The position numbers and the translations under genes were made by a program. Positions 1 through 8,482 of a stretch of 64,000 nucleotides of DNA are shown here, in pieces. The stretch lies in contig NZ_QKTX01000015.1 of the NCBI RefSeq assembly GCF_003253485.1, positions 62,001 through 126,000 on the forward strand, given 5' to 3'. The DNA comes from Algoriphagus aquaeductus (GTDB taxonomy: Bacteria; Bacteroidota; Bacteroidia; Cytophagales; Cyclobacteriaceae). Below the pieces are notes generated by a model. That model worked only from the letters and a program-made list of their open reading frames with translations, did no database searches and was not told where the DNA came from. Each line of letters starts with the position of its first letter. Position 1 is the first letter of the stretch.

Positions 1-2522
1 GGATTGCAGAGATTAAAAAATTCACAGAACAAGGAGTTTGGGGTTATTCCAAGGAAAACCTGGAAAGCAGAATCCAGCTTGCCATTGATAACAACCGTGC
101 CAGAAAGGAGGAAGAAGCCGGGAAAATCGACGCTTCCCTCGCCGAGCTCAATGAGGACTATGAAGCCTCGGTTGAGTTGATAAAGGAATACTTGATGAGT
201 CAGCCAGCCTCTGAGTTAGCCAAGCCAGTTCGGGAATACCATCCAAACAATTTTGGAGCGGATCTGGTCAGGAGGATGATTGAAAACTTCGATAAAGAAC
301 TGACCCAAAGGGATTGGGGACAGAATCTGGAAATCGGCTACATCAATCCTGATTATTTCGATCCTAAGTTGAGTCCGGATGTCCCTCAGATGATAGCCGT
401 GGAGTTTGTCAATTTGCAGGGAGTTCACGCGCATCTCAATCAGGTGGTCGACCGAATAAAGGAGAAAATGGATTTCAAGCCTCTTCAGGGCTTATTTCCG
501 GCAACGAATATGGCCAGTGCTCCAGTATCCGAACCCATAAAAATGAAAGCCAAAAGTCCGGCCCGCTACCTGGAAAAGCTGGAAGAACTGGGACCGGATC
601 CTTTCCCCAATTCAGGATCGAATTCGGCAAGTGCTTCTTTCAATATCGGAGGCCCAGGATTCTCTGCTGCACCGATACAGGTAAAGTTTCCGGAGCGATC
701 TTCCTCACTTTCCCAGATTTCCAATCTTTCCACCTTAGCACTTTACAGCTCTTATTTGGAAGAAGTAAGGGGTAAGTTTTTGGCACAAATCACAGCCGAG
801 CAGAAAGCGTTATTTGATCGGTGGATTCAGGAATACAGCTTGAAAACGGTCGAAGAGTTCACCCAGCTTTCCATGCTTGCCTGGGTCAATTCCAACCCCA
901 AGGCGTCCATTTATCTGGATTTCGAGGCAGTGAAACGATTTCCTGAAAGCGGGCTTGCTGCCAATAATCTAGCAGTTCATTTGCTTAAATCAGGTAACCC
1001 CGACAGGTCATTGCCTATTTTAAACTATTGGCTGAAGGAATTCCCGGACAATTCCCTTTTGCTCGGCAATGCGGCTACTGCGAATTATTACTTAGGGGAT
1101 GTAGAAAAGGCCTTCCAACTGGCCAAGCTTACGGTGGAACAGGATTCTTTACATCCCAATGCCAACAAGATATTGGCATTTGTCCATTACCGAAAGGGAG
1201 AAAAAGAACCTGCAAAGAAGGCCTCAGAACGAAGCTTGGAAGGCAGCTACGACGAGGAAGTGGTAGCTCTTCTTCAGGAAATCGACCCGGAAGGACAGGT
1301 CGGAGATGCGATTTACAAAGGAAGAAAGCGGCCTTTTACTCCTCAACTATTGGAAAAGTTCAGAATGCCCGAAGCCATCCAAGGGATCAGTGATGCAGAA
1401 GACCAATCCGATGTGATCGAGGAAGTATTGGGGTCCATAGACTTGACTTTGGCAGCTATCCCCCGAGCCACTTCAGAGGTCACCATGCAGCAAGCCGCAC
1501 AAAAAAGCATCCAACAAGTCCTATCCGGTGGAGGAATTCCGATTATGCAGATGCTCAGTCAGCACCTGTTTTTCAAAAGCTTGCAGCAGTATCAGGAGGG
1601 ATATTCTTGGGAGAAAAACCGGTTCGTTGATAAACTTCAGGAAATGAGGAAAACTTACGGCGCCAAGACCAGGGAGATCAACAGGAGGTACAATGCGGAA
1701 ATGAGTAAGATCGAAGGCGGAGAAGATTGGGAAGGAGAAAGGAAATTGGCGGAGCTCCAGCGCTCCAAATGCCAGGAATTGAATCTAGCCTTGGATGCCT
1801 ATTACAAGGAGACAGCACCCTTGATCAACCAAGCGGTGGTCAGACTCGAACTGATCAGTCGGGATCATCACAGCACGGTGGCCTATTGGGCGCCGATTTG
1901 GCTGCAATCTCAGGAGGCGGCCGATTTTCCGGGGACGCAAATCAGCTATTTGAGAGATATGCAGGAGATCTTGAAACTGTATCCTAGCGAGCTCCCCATG
2001 GATTGTGAGCTTTTTGGGGAAGAGGAGGAGGAAGAGGTAGTTCAAGGAAATCTCATGATTTGGGAGGAATATTTTTGTCCTCTAAAATTCACCGTTGGGG
2101 TTGGTATAGCAAAGGCCGGAATCAACTGTAACACCTTTTCTCTGAGTGGTGGAGAAATTTTTCAGGGTGAGTTGGAAGTAAAGTTGGATGAAAATTGGGA
2201 AAATGTCCAGGAAATAACCGTTGCAGCAGGACTTGGAGCTAGTGTGGATATTGGTTTAAAAGAAAAGTTTAAGAAAGGAGGAACTGGGATCAATCTTGGA
2301 GTAAGCACTAAGGGCTTTGTTAAATTAACAAAAGACCCAAAATCTATGGAATGGAATTTTAGGGAAGCTGATTTTGGAATAAAATCAGAGGCCACTGCTG
2401 GAGTGGTGGCAGGTAGATACGGCGCCGAAGTCAAGCTCGCTGAAAGTACCATCGGATTCCGATCCGGAATCACTTCGGACGGATTGATTCCTAAGATGAT
2501 TGATCTGGCCATTTCCAATTGA
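1..2522 (+). CDS. TPR-containing protein of unknown function, 5' end outside window
   Basis: The reading frame is open from base 3 to the stop at 2520-2522, about 839 codons, so the gene starts upstream; the TTG at 177 is only an internal codon. The first part is charged and helical. Helix-turn-helix repeats like TPRs lie at about 960-1260 (AANNLAVHLLKSGN, NAATANYYLGDVEKA). A probable coiled coil follows at about 1620-1800. The C-terminal 160 residues are glycine- and strand-rich, with an acidic EEEEEE run before them. No catalytic motif is recognisable. A 14-bp inverted repeat follows the stop. TPRs suggest a scaffold role, but no function can be assigned. Confidence 0.8.
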   Translation, partial: IAEIKKFTEQGVWGYSKENLESRIQLAIDNNRARKEEEAGKIDASLAELNEDYEASVELIKEYLMSQPASELAKPVREYHPNNFGADLVRRMIENFDKELTQRDWGQNLEIGYINPDYFDPKLSPDVPQMIAVEFVNLQGVHAHLNQVVDRIKEKMDFKPLQGLFPATNMASAPVSEPIKMKAKSPARYLEKLEELGPDPFPNSGSNSASASFNIGGPGFSAAPIQVKFPERSSSLSQISNLSTLALYSSYLEEVRGKFLAQITAEQKALFDRWIQEYSLKTVEEFTQLSMLAWVNSNPKASIYLDFEAVKRFPESGLAANNLAVHLLKSGNPDRSLPILNYWLKEFPDNSLLLGNAATANYYLGDVEKAFQLAKLTVEQDSLHPNANKILAFVHYRKGEKEPAKKASERSLEGSYDEEVVALLQEIDPEGQVGDAIYKGRKRPFTPQLLEKFRMPEAIQGISDAEDQSDVIEEVLGSIDLTLAAIPRATSEVTMQQAAQKSIQQVLSGGGIPIMQMLSQHLFFKSLQQYQEGYSWEKNRFVDKLQEMRKTYGAKTREINRRYNAEMSKIEGGEDWEGERKLAELQRSKCQELNLALDAYYKETAPLINQAVVRLELISRDHHSTVAYWAPIWLQSQEAADFPGTQISYLRDMQEILKLYPSELPMDCELFGEEEEEEVVQGNLMIWEEYFCPLKFTVGVGIAKAGINCNTFSLSGGEIFQGELEVKLDENWENVQEITVAAGLGASVDIGLKEKFKKGGTGINLGVSTKGFVKLTKDPKSMEWNFREADFGIKSEATAGVVAGRYGAEVKLAESTIGFRSGITSDGLIPKMIDLAISN

Positions 2523-2529
2523 GATTTTT

Positions 2530-2570
2530 GAAGAACTTTCCCAAAGTTTCAAACTATGGGAAAGTTCTTC
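2530..2570. terminator. Hairpin between convergent genes
   Basis: A perfect 14-bp inverted repeat (GAAGAACTTTCCCA at 2530-2543 and its complement at 2557-2570) with a 13-base loop sits between the stop of the TPR gene and the stop of the minus-strand NTF2-like gene. No strong T tract follows on either strand, so termination efficiency is uncertain. The placement suggests it serves both genes. Confidence 0.6.
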
Positions 2571-2578
2571 TTGACTCT

Positions 2579-2962
2579 TTAGGAATAATCGGTGATGGAG
2601 GAGATTTTTTCGGCTGCAAACCGAAAAACCGATTTCCCCTCAAGGCTAATCTCTTGTCCTTTTAGGATTCCATTTGGAAAATCCATCGCCGCGATCGCCC
2701 AATAGGATATCTCAACTTCGGTTTCTTCTTCCAAGTGTAGAATTGATTTAATGGTTTGTTTTCGGCTGGAAAAATAGGCCAAAGCCTCCCGAGCTTGCTT
2801 AAGGAATGGTTCTTTGCCTTGAAGTGAATGGGTTTTTTGTCCCGATGAATAATTCTCAAACACAACATGCTCATCCAAAGGCTCCATCATGCCTTCAATA
2901 TTCATTTGATTGTACCCATCCAAATAGGATCGAATCAATTTTTCTCTTGCTAAGGGTTCCAT
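2579..2962 (-). CDS. NTF2/SnoaL-like fold protein, hypothetical
   Basis: This small soluble protein of 127 residues looks like the SnoaL/nuclear transport factor 2-like fold. It begins with a helix ending in RSYLDGYNQMNIEGMMEPLDEHVVFEN, the usual opening of ketosteroid-isomerase-like domains, followed by strands. Members of this fold bind or isomerise small ligands, and this one cannot be given a substrate. I chose the ATG at 2962 because it starts directly at the conserved first helix. The frame stays open to 3055, but that extension translates a repeat-like intergenic sequence. It lies downstream of thyA on the same strand and may be cotranscribed with it. Confidence 0.6.
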   Translation of the reverse strand: MEPLAREKLIRSYLDGYNQMNIEGMMEPLDEHVVFENYSSGQKTHSLQGKEPFLKQAREALAYFSSRKQTIKSILHLEEETEVEISYWAIAAMDFPNGILKGQEISLEGKSVFRFAAEKISSITDYS

Positions 2963-3012
2963 AAGAAAAAACAAAATGGGGCCAAGATACCCTTCAGCCC
3001 CAATCCCAAATT

Positions 3013-3040
3013 CTTGTGCTGAGCGAAGCCGAAGCATCGA
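3013..3040. repeat. Interspersed GAGCGAAGCCGAAGC-type intergenic element
   Basis: The short spacer after thyA contains CTTGTGCTGAGCGAAGCCG followed by AAGCATCGA. From general knowledge this resembles the small TGAGCGnAGnCGAAGCA-like elements scattered between genes of many Bacteroidota. Only one copy is visible in this window, so calling it a repeat rests on memory of other genomes, not on repetition here. Confidence 0.4.
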
Positions 3041-3059
3041 ATTATAAATTAACAATCAA

Positions 3060-3854
3060 TTACACCGCCACCGGGGCCTTGATATGCGGATGTGGATCGT
3101 AATTGAGTAGTTCGAAGTCCTCGTATTTGAACCCGAAAATATCCTTTACTTCAGGATTGATTTTCATGGTAGGAAGCGGACGGATATCCCGGCTGAGTTG
3201 GAGTTCCGCTTGCTCCAGGTGGTTCAGATACAAATGTGCATCGCCAAAGGTGTGGATAAATTCCCCCGGGTCCAGATCACAAACCTGCGCCACCATCATG
3301 GTGAATAAGGCATAGGAAGCAATATTGAAGGGAACTCCTAAAAAGACATCTGCACTGCGCTGATAGAGTTGGCAGGACAGCTTTCCATCCGCTACGTAAA
3401 ACTGGAAAATCGTATGGCAAGGAGGGAGAGCCATGTGGTCTACATCGGCCACATTCCAAGCGCTCACGATGTGCCGACGGCTGTCTGGCTTGGTTTTGAT
3501 CTGATGAATCAGGTTTTTGATCTGGTCGATTTCCCCGCCTTTGCCGTCGGGCCAATGTCTCCACTGATAGCCGTAGACAGGGCCAAGATCGCCGTTTTCA
3601 TCTGCCCATTCGTCCCAGATGGACACTCCGTTTTCTTTCAACCAAGTGATATTACTGTCACCACGAAGGAACCAAAGCAATTCGACAATGATGGATCGCA
3701 GGTGAAGTTTTTTGGTGGTGACTACCGGGAATCCATCAGCCAGATTGAATCGCATCTGATGTCCAAAAATGGAAATGGTTCCAGTTCCGGTTCGGTCTGT
3801 TTTCTTAACTCCCTCAGCGAGAATCCGCTTCATCAAATCGTGGTATTGCTGCAT
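3060..3854 (-). CDS. thyA: Thymidylate synthase
   Basis: ThyA converts dUMP to dTMP using 5,10-methylenetetrahydrofolate in the cytoplasm. The protein is 264 residues, the same length as the E. coli enzyme. The nucleophile is Cys146 in [12 protein letters not shown]. Other family signatures are RTGTGT near the start (residues 21-26), the dUMP-binding [18 protein letters not shown] region, and the C-terminal [12 protein letters not shown]. The ATG at 3854 matches the family start. The usual neighbour folA is not seen; an NTF2-like gene follows instead. The identification is secure. Confidence 0.98.
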   Translation of the reverse strand: MQQYHDLMKRILAEGVKKTDRTGTGTISIFGHQMRFNLADGFPVVTTKKLHLRSIIVELLWFLRGDSNITWLKENGVSIWDEWADENGDLGPVYGYQWRHWPDGKGGEIDQIKNLIHQIKTKPDSRRHIVSAWNVADVDHMALPPCHTIFQFYVADGKLSCQLYQRSADVFLGVPFNIASYALFTMMVAQVCDLDPGEFIHTFGDAHLYLNHLEQAELQLSRDIRPLPTMKINPEVKDIFGFKYEDFELLNYDPHPHIKAPVAV

Positions 3855-3977
3855 TTTTTTGCCTTATTTACTTCCGTGGCAAGTTAAGGAATCAAAGAAT
3901 TTAAAAAACATTCTTTTCTGATTTGCGCTTTTAAAAATGAGTCAAAGCTTCCGATTCTCCTCAAAATCAATCTCCCG

Positions 3978-6248
3978 ATGTTCGGAAAATCATTCTCGTA
4001 TTTTCTCCTTTCCATCAGTATTGTTCTGACTTTTTTATTGGTGGTTTTCAGGCCTGAACCCAAGTTTGACTATGATTTTGAACAGTTTTTTCCTCAGGAT
4101 GATCCGGAATTGGCCTTTTATCGGGGTGTGTATGAAAAGAATTTCGGAAGCGATAATGATTACCTGCTTTTGGCAATCAGCAATCCTGAAGGAGACTGGA
4201 TTGATTCGGCTTTCCTTTCACGCTCAGCAAAGGTCAAAACCGAAATACAATCTCTGAGTGGAGTAGATACCCTAATTTCCATTTTTGACCTTCAGATTCC
4301 GATCATCAATGCCTTTGGATTGCAGACCTTTCCGGTTTTGGATTGGTCAAGTGGGGAAAGTATTCAAAGCTCGGCGGAGAAACTCGACCAGTTTAAAGGC
4401 TCTTTGATCGCTAAAGATGGGAGTAGCTTTTTATATCTGATTCAAAATGATCCAAAGCTTACCAAAGAAGAAGGAGACGTCCTTTTTGGGCAAATCGTAC
4501 TGATTTTGGCACGTAATGATATCAAGCCTCATGCTGTTGCGGGGAAAATCCAGACCCAACGGGACTTTGTCAGCTTGATGCAACAGGAGTTCGGGTTGTT
4601 TATCGGTGCGTCTTTAGTCTTGATGTTACTGGTTTTGTTTTTGGTTTTTCGCAAACCTTGGGGCATTCTGATTCCAATTCTGGTTTTGTTGATTGGGATT
4701 TTGTGGGCATTTGGATTAATTCTTTTGGCAGACAGGCCACTCGATATCATGTCGGTCATGCAGCCTACTATTTTTCTGATTGTTGGACTGAGTGCCTTGA
4801 TCCATTATTTCACGCATCTCATCAAGAAACTGAGGTTGGGACTGCCTAAAGAATTGGCTATCCAAGAAACTTTTCAAGAACTCACCTTCGCTGTTGCTTT
4901 GACGGTTTTTACAACCTCGATGGGATTTCTTTCCCTGTATTTTACCTCGATTCCAGCGTTGAAAGCCTTTGGGCTCTGGACCGGATTCGGGATTTTGATT
5001 CTATTTCTGGCCGTGTTGGGAATTGCCCCGGGTTTATTGCATGCTTTTCCGCTCTCCCAACCCAATTTCAGATTTACTTCAACAAGTGATCGCCTTCTGT
5101 CTAGTCTTTTCCAAAAAGTCATTCAAAGGCGGAAAGTGATTGCTTTTTCCTTTCTTGGTATTTCTCTTCTTGGAATTGGACTATCCTCACAGATCAAAAT
5201 CAACGGCTACCTCTTGGACAATCTTCCCTTGGATCATCCCATTCAGGAAGATTTCGCTTACTTCGATCAGCAGTTTGGGGGTTCTAATCCTTTGGAACTA
5301 TACCTGGAAAAAGGGACTGAAGCAGAAAGTTTATTGGACTTGGAAGTTTTAAAAGAGATGGAACAAGTTGAAGGAAAGCTCCGTGAGCTTTTTGGAGAGG
5401 GGGATTTTATTTCTCCTCTCAGCTTAATCAAAACCCTCAATCAAGCCCAAAATCAGGGAAATCCAAAAGCGTTTTCACTCCCGTCGCGTGGTCAATACTT
5501 GAGAATGGAACGCTATTTTGCACAAGCGCTGGATATAGATGGCCCAAAGGTGCTTTCTGAAAATCGGATGACTGGTCGGATCAGCGGCCGTGCTCCTGAC
5601 TTAGGAAGCTTAAAGATGGGAGAACTGCGGGCCGAACTTTTAAATTTTGTGCAGCAAGAAATTGATCCGAAACTGCTCCGGGTAAAGTGGACCGGTACGG
5701 CTCATTTGATTGATCGGGGGCATGAGTCAGTGACACTACAGATGGCCAAGGGACTCGGAGTTGCATTTTTGATCGTTGGATTGATCGCAGGGTTGCTGTT
5801 CAGATCTTGGAGATTGTCATTGATCCTATTGATTCCCAATATGATTCCCCTGATTTGGATGTGTGGGTTGATGTGGCTGCTCGGGATCGAGTTCAAACTT
5901 ACCACAGCAATTTTATTTACCGTGGCTTTTGGCATTGCCGTGGATGACACGATCCATTTTATGTCCAAGCTCAAGCTGGAACTGGCAAAAGGGAAAAACC
6001 TTCATTATGCGATCAAGAGGACTTTTATAGATGCAGGAAGAGCCTTGATTTTGACTTCCGTAATTTTGGTAGCAGGATTTGGGCTCTTGATTTTCAGCCA
6101 GTTTGGTGTGACGCATTTCACGGGTTTACTGATCAGCTTTTCTTTGATTTTTGCTCTGTTGGCGGACTTGATGTTATTACCTGTTTTACTTTTTCCGCTT
6201 AAAAAAGTCTGGGATCAGAAGGTCAAAGTTCTATCCCATCCCAAGTAA
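3978..6248 (+). CDS. RND/MMPL-family exporter (predicted RND superfamily)
   Basis: This 756-residue inner-membrane protein has the duplicated RND layout: one N-terminal helix (about 5-24), a periplasmic domain, a block of five helices (from about 205 to 350), another helix near 390, a second periplasmic domain, and a second helix block from about 585. The motif FGIAVDDTIHFMSK (about 651-664) in the second block is typical of the MMPL/sterol-sensing group, where the acidic pair takes part in proton relay. Relatives export lipids or hopanoids, but the substrate here is unknown. No adaptor or outer-membrane partner is adjacent. Its 3' end overlaps the convergent gene by 26 bases. Confidence 0.85.
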   Translation: MFGKSFSYFLLSISIVLTFLLVVFRPEPKFDYDFEQFFPQDDPELAFYRGVYEKNFGSDNDYLLLAISNPEGDWIDSAFLSRSAKVKTEIQSLSGVDTLISIFDLQIPIINAFGLQTFPVLDWSSGESIQSSAEKLDQFKGSLIAKDGSSFLYLIQNDPKLTKEEGDVLFGQIVLILARNDIKPHAVAGKIQTQRDFVSLMQQEFGLFIGASLVLMLLVLFLVFRKPWGILIPILVLLIGILWAFGLILLADRPLDIMSVMQPTIFLIVGLSALIHYFTHLIKKLRLGLPKELAIQETFQELTFAVALTVFTTSMGFLSLYFTSIPALKAFGLWTGFGILILFLAVLGIAPGLLHAFPLSQPNFRFTSTSDRLLSSLFQKVIQRRKVIAFSFLGISLLGIGLSSQIKINGYLLDNLPLDHPIQEDFAYFDQQFGGSNPLELYLEKGTEAESLLDLEVLKEMEQVEGKLRELFGEGDFISPLSLIKTLNQAQNQGNPKAFSLPSRGQYLRMERYFAQALDIDGPKVLSENRMTGRISGRAPDLGSLKMGELRAELLNFVQQEIDPKLLRVKWTGTAHLIDRGHESVTLQMAKGLGVAFLIVGLIAGLLFRSWRLSLILLIPNMIPLIWMCGLMWLLGIEFKLTTAILFTVAFGIAVDDTIHFMSKLKLELAKGKNLHYAIKRTFIDAGRALILTSVILVAGFGLLIFSQFGVTHFTGLLISFSLIFALLADLMLLPVLLFPLKKVWDQKVKVLSHPK

Positions 6249-7266
6249 ATCTAGCTGACACAGGATAATGATCGGAATAATCTACCTCCCGATGGGTATT
6301 GAAATAGACAGGTTTGATTTCGGGTGATGAGAAAACATGATCGATTCTCAGGAAAAAGAGCACCCGATTGTAAGTAAATCCAAATCCTCGGCCGGCTATT
6401 TCGAATGCATTTTTAAGCTTTTGACTCAACTTGAAATAAGCATAGGAATAGGGTATTTCATTCAGGTCTCCCATGAGAATTACCGGATGGGGGCTATTAC
6501 TGAGATGCTCAAAAAGAATGGTCAATTGCTCATTCCGCTTGATGCTCCCGCGATGAAGTTTTCCGAGGGTTTGCCGGTATACTTGTTTGGCCTGATCGTA
6601 AGTTTCCAGGGCTTCCGCCTGAATAGCCATGGACTCTAGGTGTACATTATACACTCTGATGGTATCTTTCCCTACCCGAATGTCAGCAAACATGGCTCCA
6701 TTGCTGCTCTTATTGTCAAAAACCACCCCATCGTTGAGAATCGGGTATTTTGAAAAAATAGCCAATCCGTAGGACCTTGTCCGCATATTGCCATCCACAA
6801 TGTGGTATGCATGTTCATAATCCCCATTTTTCCCGAGAATTTTGATGGCATTTCTGCTCTCTACCGTAAAATCCTGATAAAATTCCTGGAGAGCCTTGAT
6901 ATCTGCGGGATGATCTGCCAACCAAGAAAATACATTTGGGTCATTTTGGGCAGTCAGCCTATTCTGGTAATTGAACAAGTGAACATTGTAGGTCAACACT
7001 TCCAGTCCTTCAGTTGAGTCATCTTTTTGATTAAACTGAAAACTGATCAAGAAAAATTTGTATCCGATGAGAAGGGTAATTAGGGGGAAAAGAGCCCATT
7101 TTTTCCAAGCTAAAGCCAGGACAAAGAAGAGTACCAGATTAAATCCCAGAGCGACAGGAATCAAAAAGGGAAGAAGTCCTGCATATGGAAAATTTGCCGG
7201 AGAGATAAATACACTGGAAAAAATAAATAAAGAAATGACAAAGGTTAGCCAGGAGAGGATTTTCAT
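6223..7266 (-). CDS. Membrane-anchored endonuclease/exonuclease/phosphatase-family protein
   Basis: The protein is 347 residues. Three hydrophobic segments (about 4-22, 29-53 and 57-76) form a membrane anchor, and residues 85-343 form an EEP domain. Visible catalytic motifs are TYNVHLF (Asn94), ALQEFY (Glu128), VYNVHLES, the GDLNEIP motif (Asp267, Asn269), IDH (309-310) and SDHYPV (His333). The family includes DNases, sphingomyelinases and inositol phosphatases, so the substrate cannot be told from sequence alone. This architecture of an anchor plus EEP domain is common in Bacteroidota. The gene is convergent with the RND exporter and overlaps its 3' end. Confidence 0.88.
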   Translation of the reverse strand: MKILSWLTFVISLFIFSSVFISPANFPYAGLLPFLIPVALGFNLVLFFVLALAWKKWALFPLITLLIGYKFFLISFQFNQKDDSTEGLEVLTYNVHLFNYQNRLTAQNDPNVFSWLADHPADIKALQEFYQDFTVESRNAIKILGKNGDYEHAYHIVDGNMRTRSYGLAIFSKYPILNDGVVFDNKSSNGAMFADIRVGKDTIRVYNVHLESMAIQAEALETYDQAKQVYRQTLGKLHRGSIKRNEQLTILFEHLSNSPHPVILMGDLNEIPYSYAYFKLSQKLKNAFEIAGRGFGFTYNRVLFFLRIDHVFSSPEIKPVYFNTHREVDYSDHYPVSARFTWDGIEL

Positions 7267-7607
7267 GCTGGAGGATTAGATTTCTGGATTTTCCAAACCA
7301 AAATCAAAAATGGTCATTTTTTGAGCAAAAAACCGATTTGATTTTGAATTGCTTTTCTTAAACGATCAGCCCCATGAATTTGGTTTATGGTTTGCTGTTC
7401 AAAATATTGGTTTGGATATGAAATTGATAGGTAGATTTGGCTTTAAAAAGGCATATCATTTGATTTAATTTTCCGTAATTACCCAAAACTGCCGATTGGA
7501 TCTTTCTGAAAATCGACTCGACAAAAGAAACTGAATTATAAAAGGCAGGATTGGCAAAAAGTCAATTGCACTGAGGTCTGGGATAACCAAAAAACTACAA
7601 AACACAT
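7267..7607. other. Divergent intergenic region, 341 bases
   Basis: This AT-rich spacer separates the minus-strand EEP gene from the plus-strand DUF2911 gene, so it should hold promoters for both. One good plus-strand promoter candidate is listed separately at 7411-7439. I found no ORF with coding character, no strong hairpin and no repeat. Confidence 0.6.
7411..7439 (+). promoter_or_regulatory. Candidate Bacteroidota promoter for the DUF2911 gene
   Basis: TTTG at 7411-7414 is followed after 17 bases by TAGATTTG at 7432-7439. This matches the Bacteroidota -33/-7 pattern (TTTG and TAnnTTTG). It lies about 170 bases before the ATG at 7608, which would give a long leader. Such short matches also occur by chance. 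Confidence 0.4.
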
Positions 7608-8174
7608 ATGAAGAAGCTCTCTACATTTTCGATCTGGGCCTTTGCCATTGCTTTTGCAGTGGCCTGTCAGCCCAAGTCCTCTGAAAATGCTGAAAAAATG
7701 CAGGAAATGCCTGCAGAGGAACAGACTGCGGAACAGCGACCTAGTCCTTTGGAAGTCAAAGAGGGACAGATCGCAGGCAAATCCATTAAAGTACAGTATG
7801 GTTCGCCTGCCGTGAAAGGAAGGACGATTTGGGGCGATTTGGTTCCTTACAACGTAGTTTGGAGAACAGGAGCCAATGAAGCTACTTACATAGACATTCC
7901 ACAGGAAATCAAAGTGGAGGGAAAAACACTTGCTCCGGGTAAATATTCGATTTTCACCATTCCAAAAGAATCCGGGGCTTGGACGGTGATTTTCAATTCG
8001 GATTGGGATCTGGAGCATGGTCATTTTCAACATAATGAAAAAAATGATGTGTTAAGGGTCAACGTGTCACCTGTTTGGGAAAATACATCCGCTGAGAGAC
8101 TATCCATCGATATCGAGTCCCCCGGGCTTGTGATCCGTTGGGAAAAATTGAAGCTCCCTATAACAATTAATTAA
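7608..8174 (+). CDS. DUF2911-domain lipoprotein
   Basis: The first 20 residues form a lipoprotein signal (MKKLSTFSIWAFAIAFAVAC) with Cys20 as the probable lipidated residue. A Gln/Glu-rich linker follows, then a DUF2911 domain from about residue 55. The domain shows the family landmarks VQYGSPAVKGRTIWG, VWRTGANEAT and LAPGKYSIFTIP. DUF2911 proteins are widespread in Bacteroidota and their role is unknown. The mature protein is probably anchored in the cell envelope. A strong terminator follows directly, so it is likely transcribed alone. Confidence 0.9.
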   Translation: MKKLSTFSIWAFAIAFAVACQPKSSENAEKMQEMPAEEQTAEQRPSPLEVKEGQIAGKSIKVQYGSPAVKGRTIWGDLVPYNVVWRTGANEATYIDIPQEIKVEGKTLAPGKYSIFTIPKESGAWTVIFNSDWDLEHGHFQHNEKNDVLRVNVSPVWENTSAERLSIDIESPGLVIRWEKLKLPITIN

Positions 8175-8181
8175 AACAGAC

Positions 8182-8215
8182 AAAAAATCCCTGAACGTAC
8201 TTCAGGGATTTTTTT
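8182..8215 (+). terminator. Rho-independent terminator after DUF2911 gene
   Basis: AAAAATCCCTGAA is followed by a short CGTAC loop and the complement TTCAGGGATTTTT, ending in a T run. The stem is about 13 bp with an A tract on one side, so it may also work on the other strand. Confidence 0.9.
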
Positions 8216-8482
8216 GTGGATAAATTTGTATTTTTTGTAGATTCATTGGCTTTTATTGACCTCTCGCCTTTTAAAAAATTGTGATGTGACTCCTAAAAAT
8301 CCTCGAAAACCTCCGAATCTTGGTAAACCAAAATTAGGCGCGCTTGTCATTTGTGCTCTGAAAGGCCTCAAAATCAGTATAACCCATGTTTAAAAATTGG
8401 TACCAAAAGTCAGTTTTTGATCTTAATCCAAACTATCCCACTGTCTTTTGACATAGCAGTTATCAAGAAAAATAAAAACCTT
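8216..8482. other. Intergenic region before the acylase gene
   Basis: About 270 bases lie between the terminator and the chosen acylase start. The acylase frame stays open to a TTG at 8351, but that extension reads unlike a protein start. TAAATTTG at 8221-8228 fits the promoter -7 pattern but has no clear -33 partner. Nothing else is recognisable. Confidence 0.5.

Noticed and set aside
2963-3055. Longer N-terminus for the NTF2-like protein
   Set aside because: It translates an intergenic repeat-like element; the conserved first helix begins at the ATG at 2962.
3369-3887. 172-codon plus-strand ORF opposite thyA
   Set aside because: It is the shadow of a secure gene and shows no recognisable protein motif.
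8221-8228. TAAATTTG as acylase promoter
   Set aside because: No TTTG at a suitable distance upstream, and it touches the terminator; too weak to list as a promoter.
8351-8482. Longer N-terminus for the acylase from a TTG
   Set aside because: The extra 44 residues are not family-like and would bury the clear signal peptide starting at 8483.
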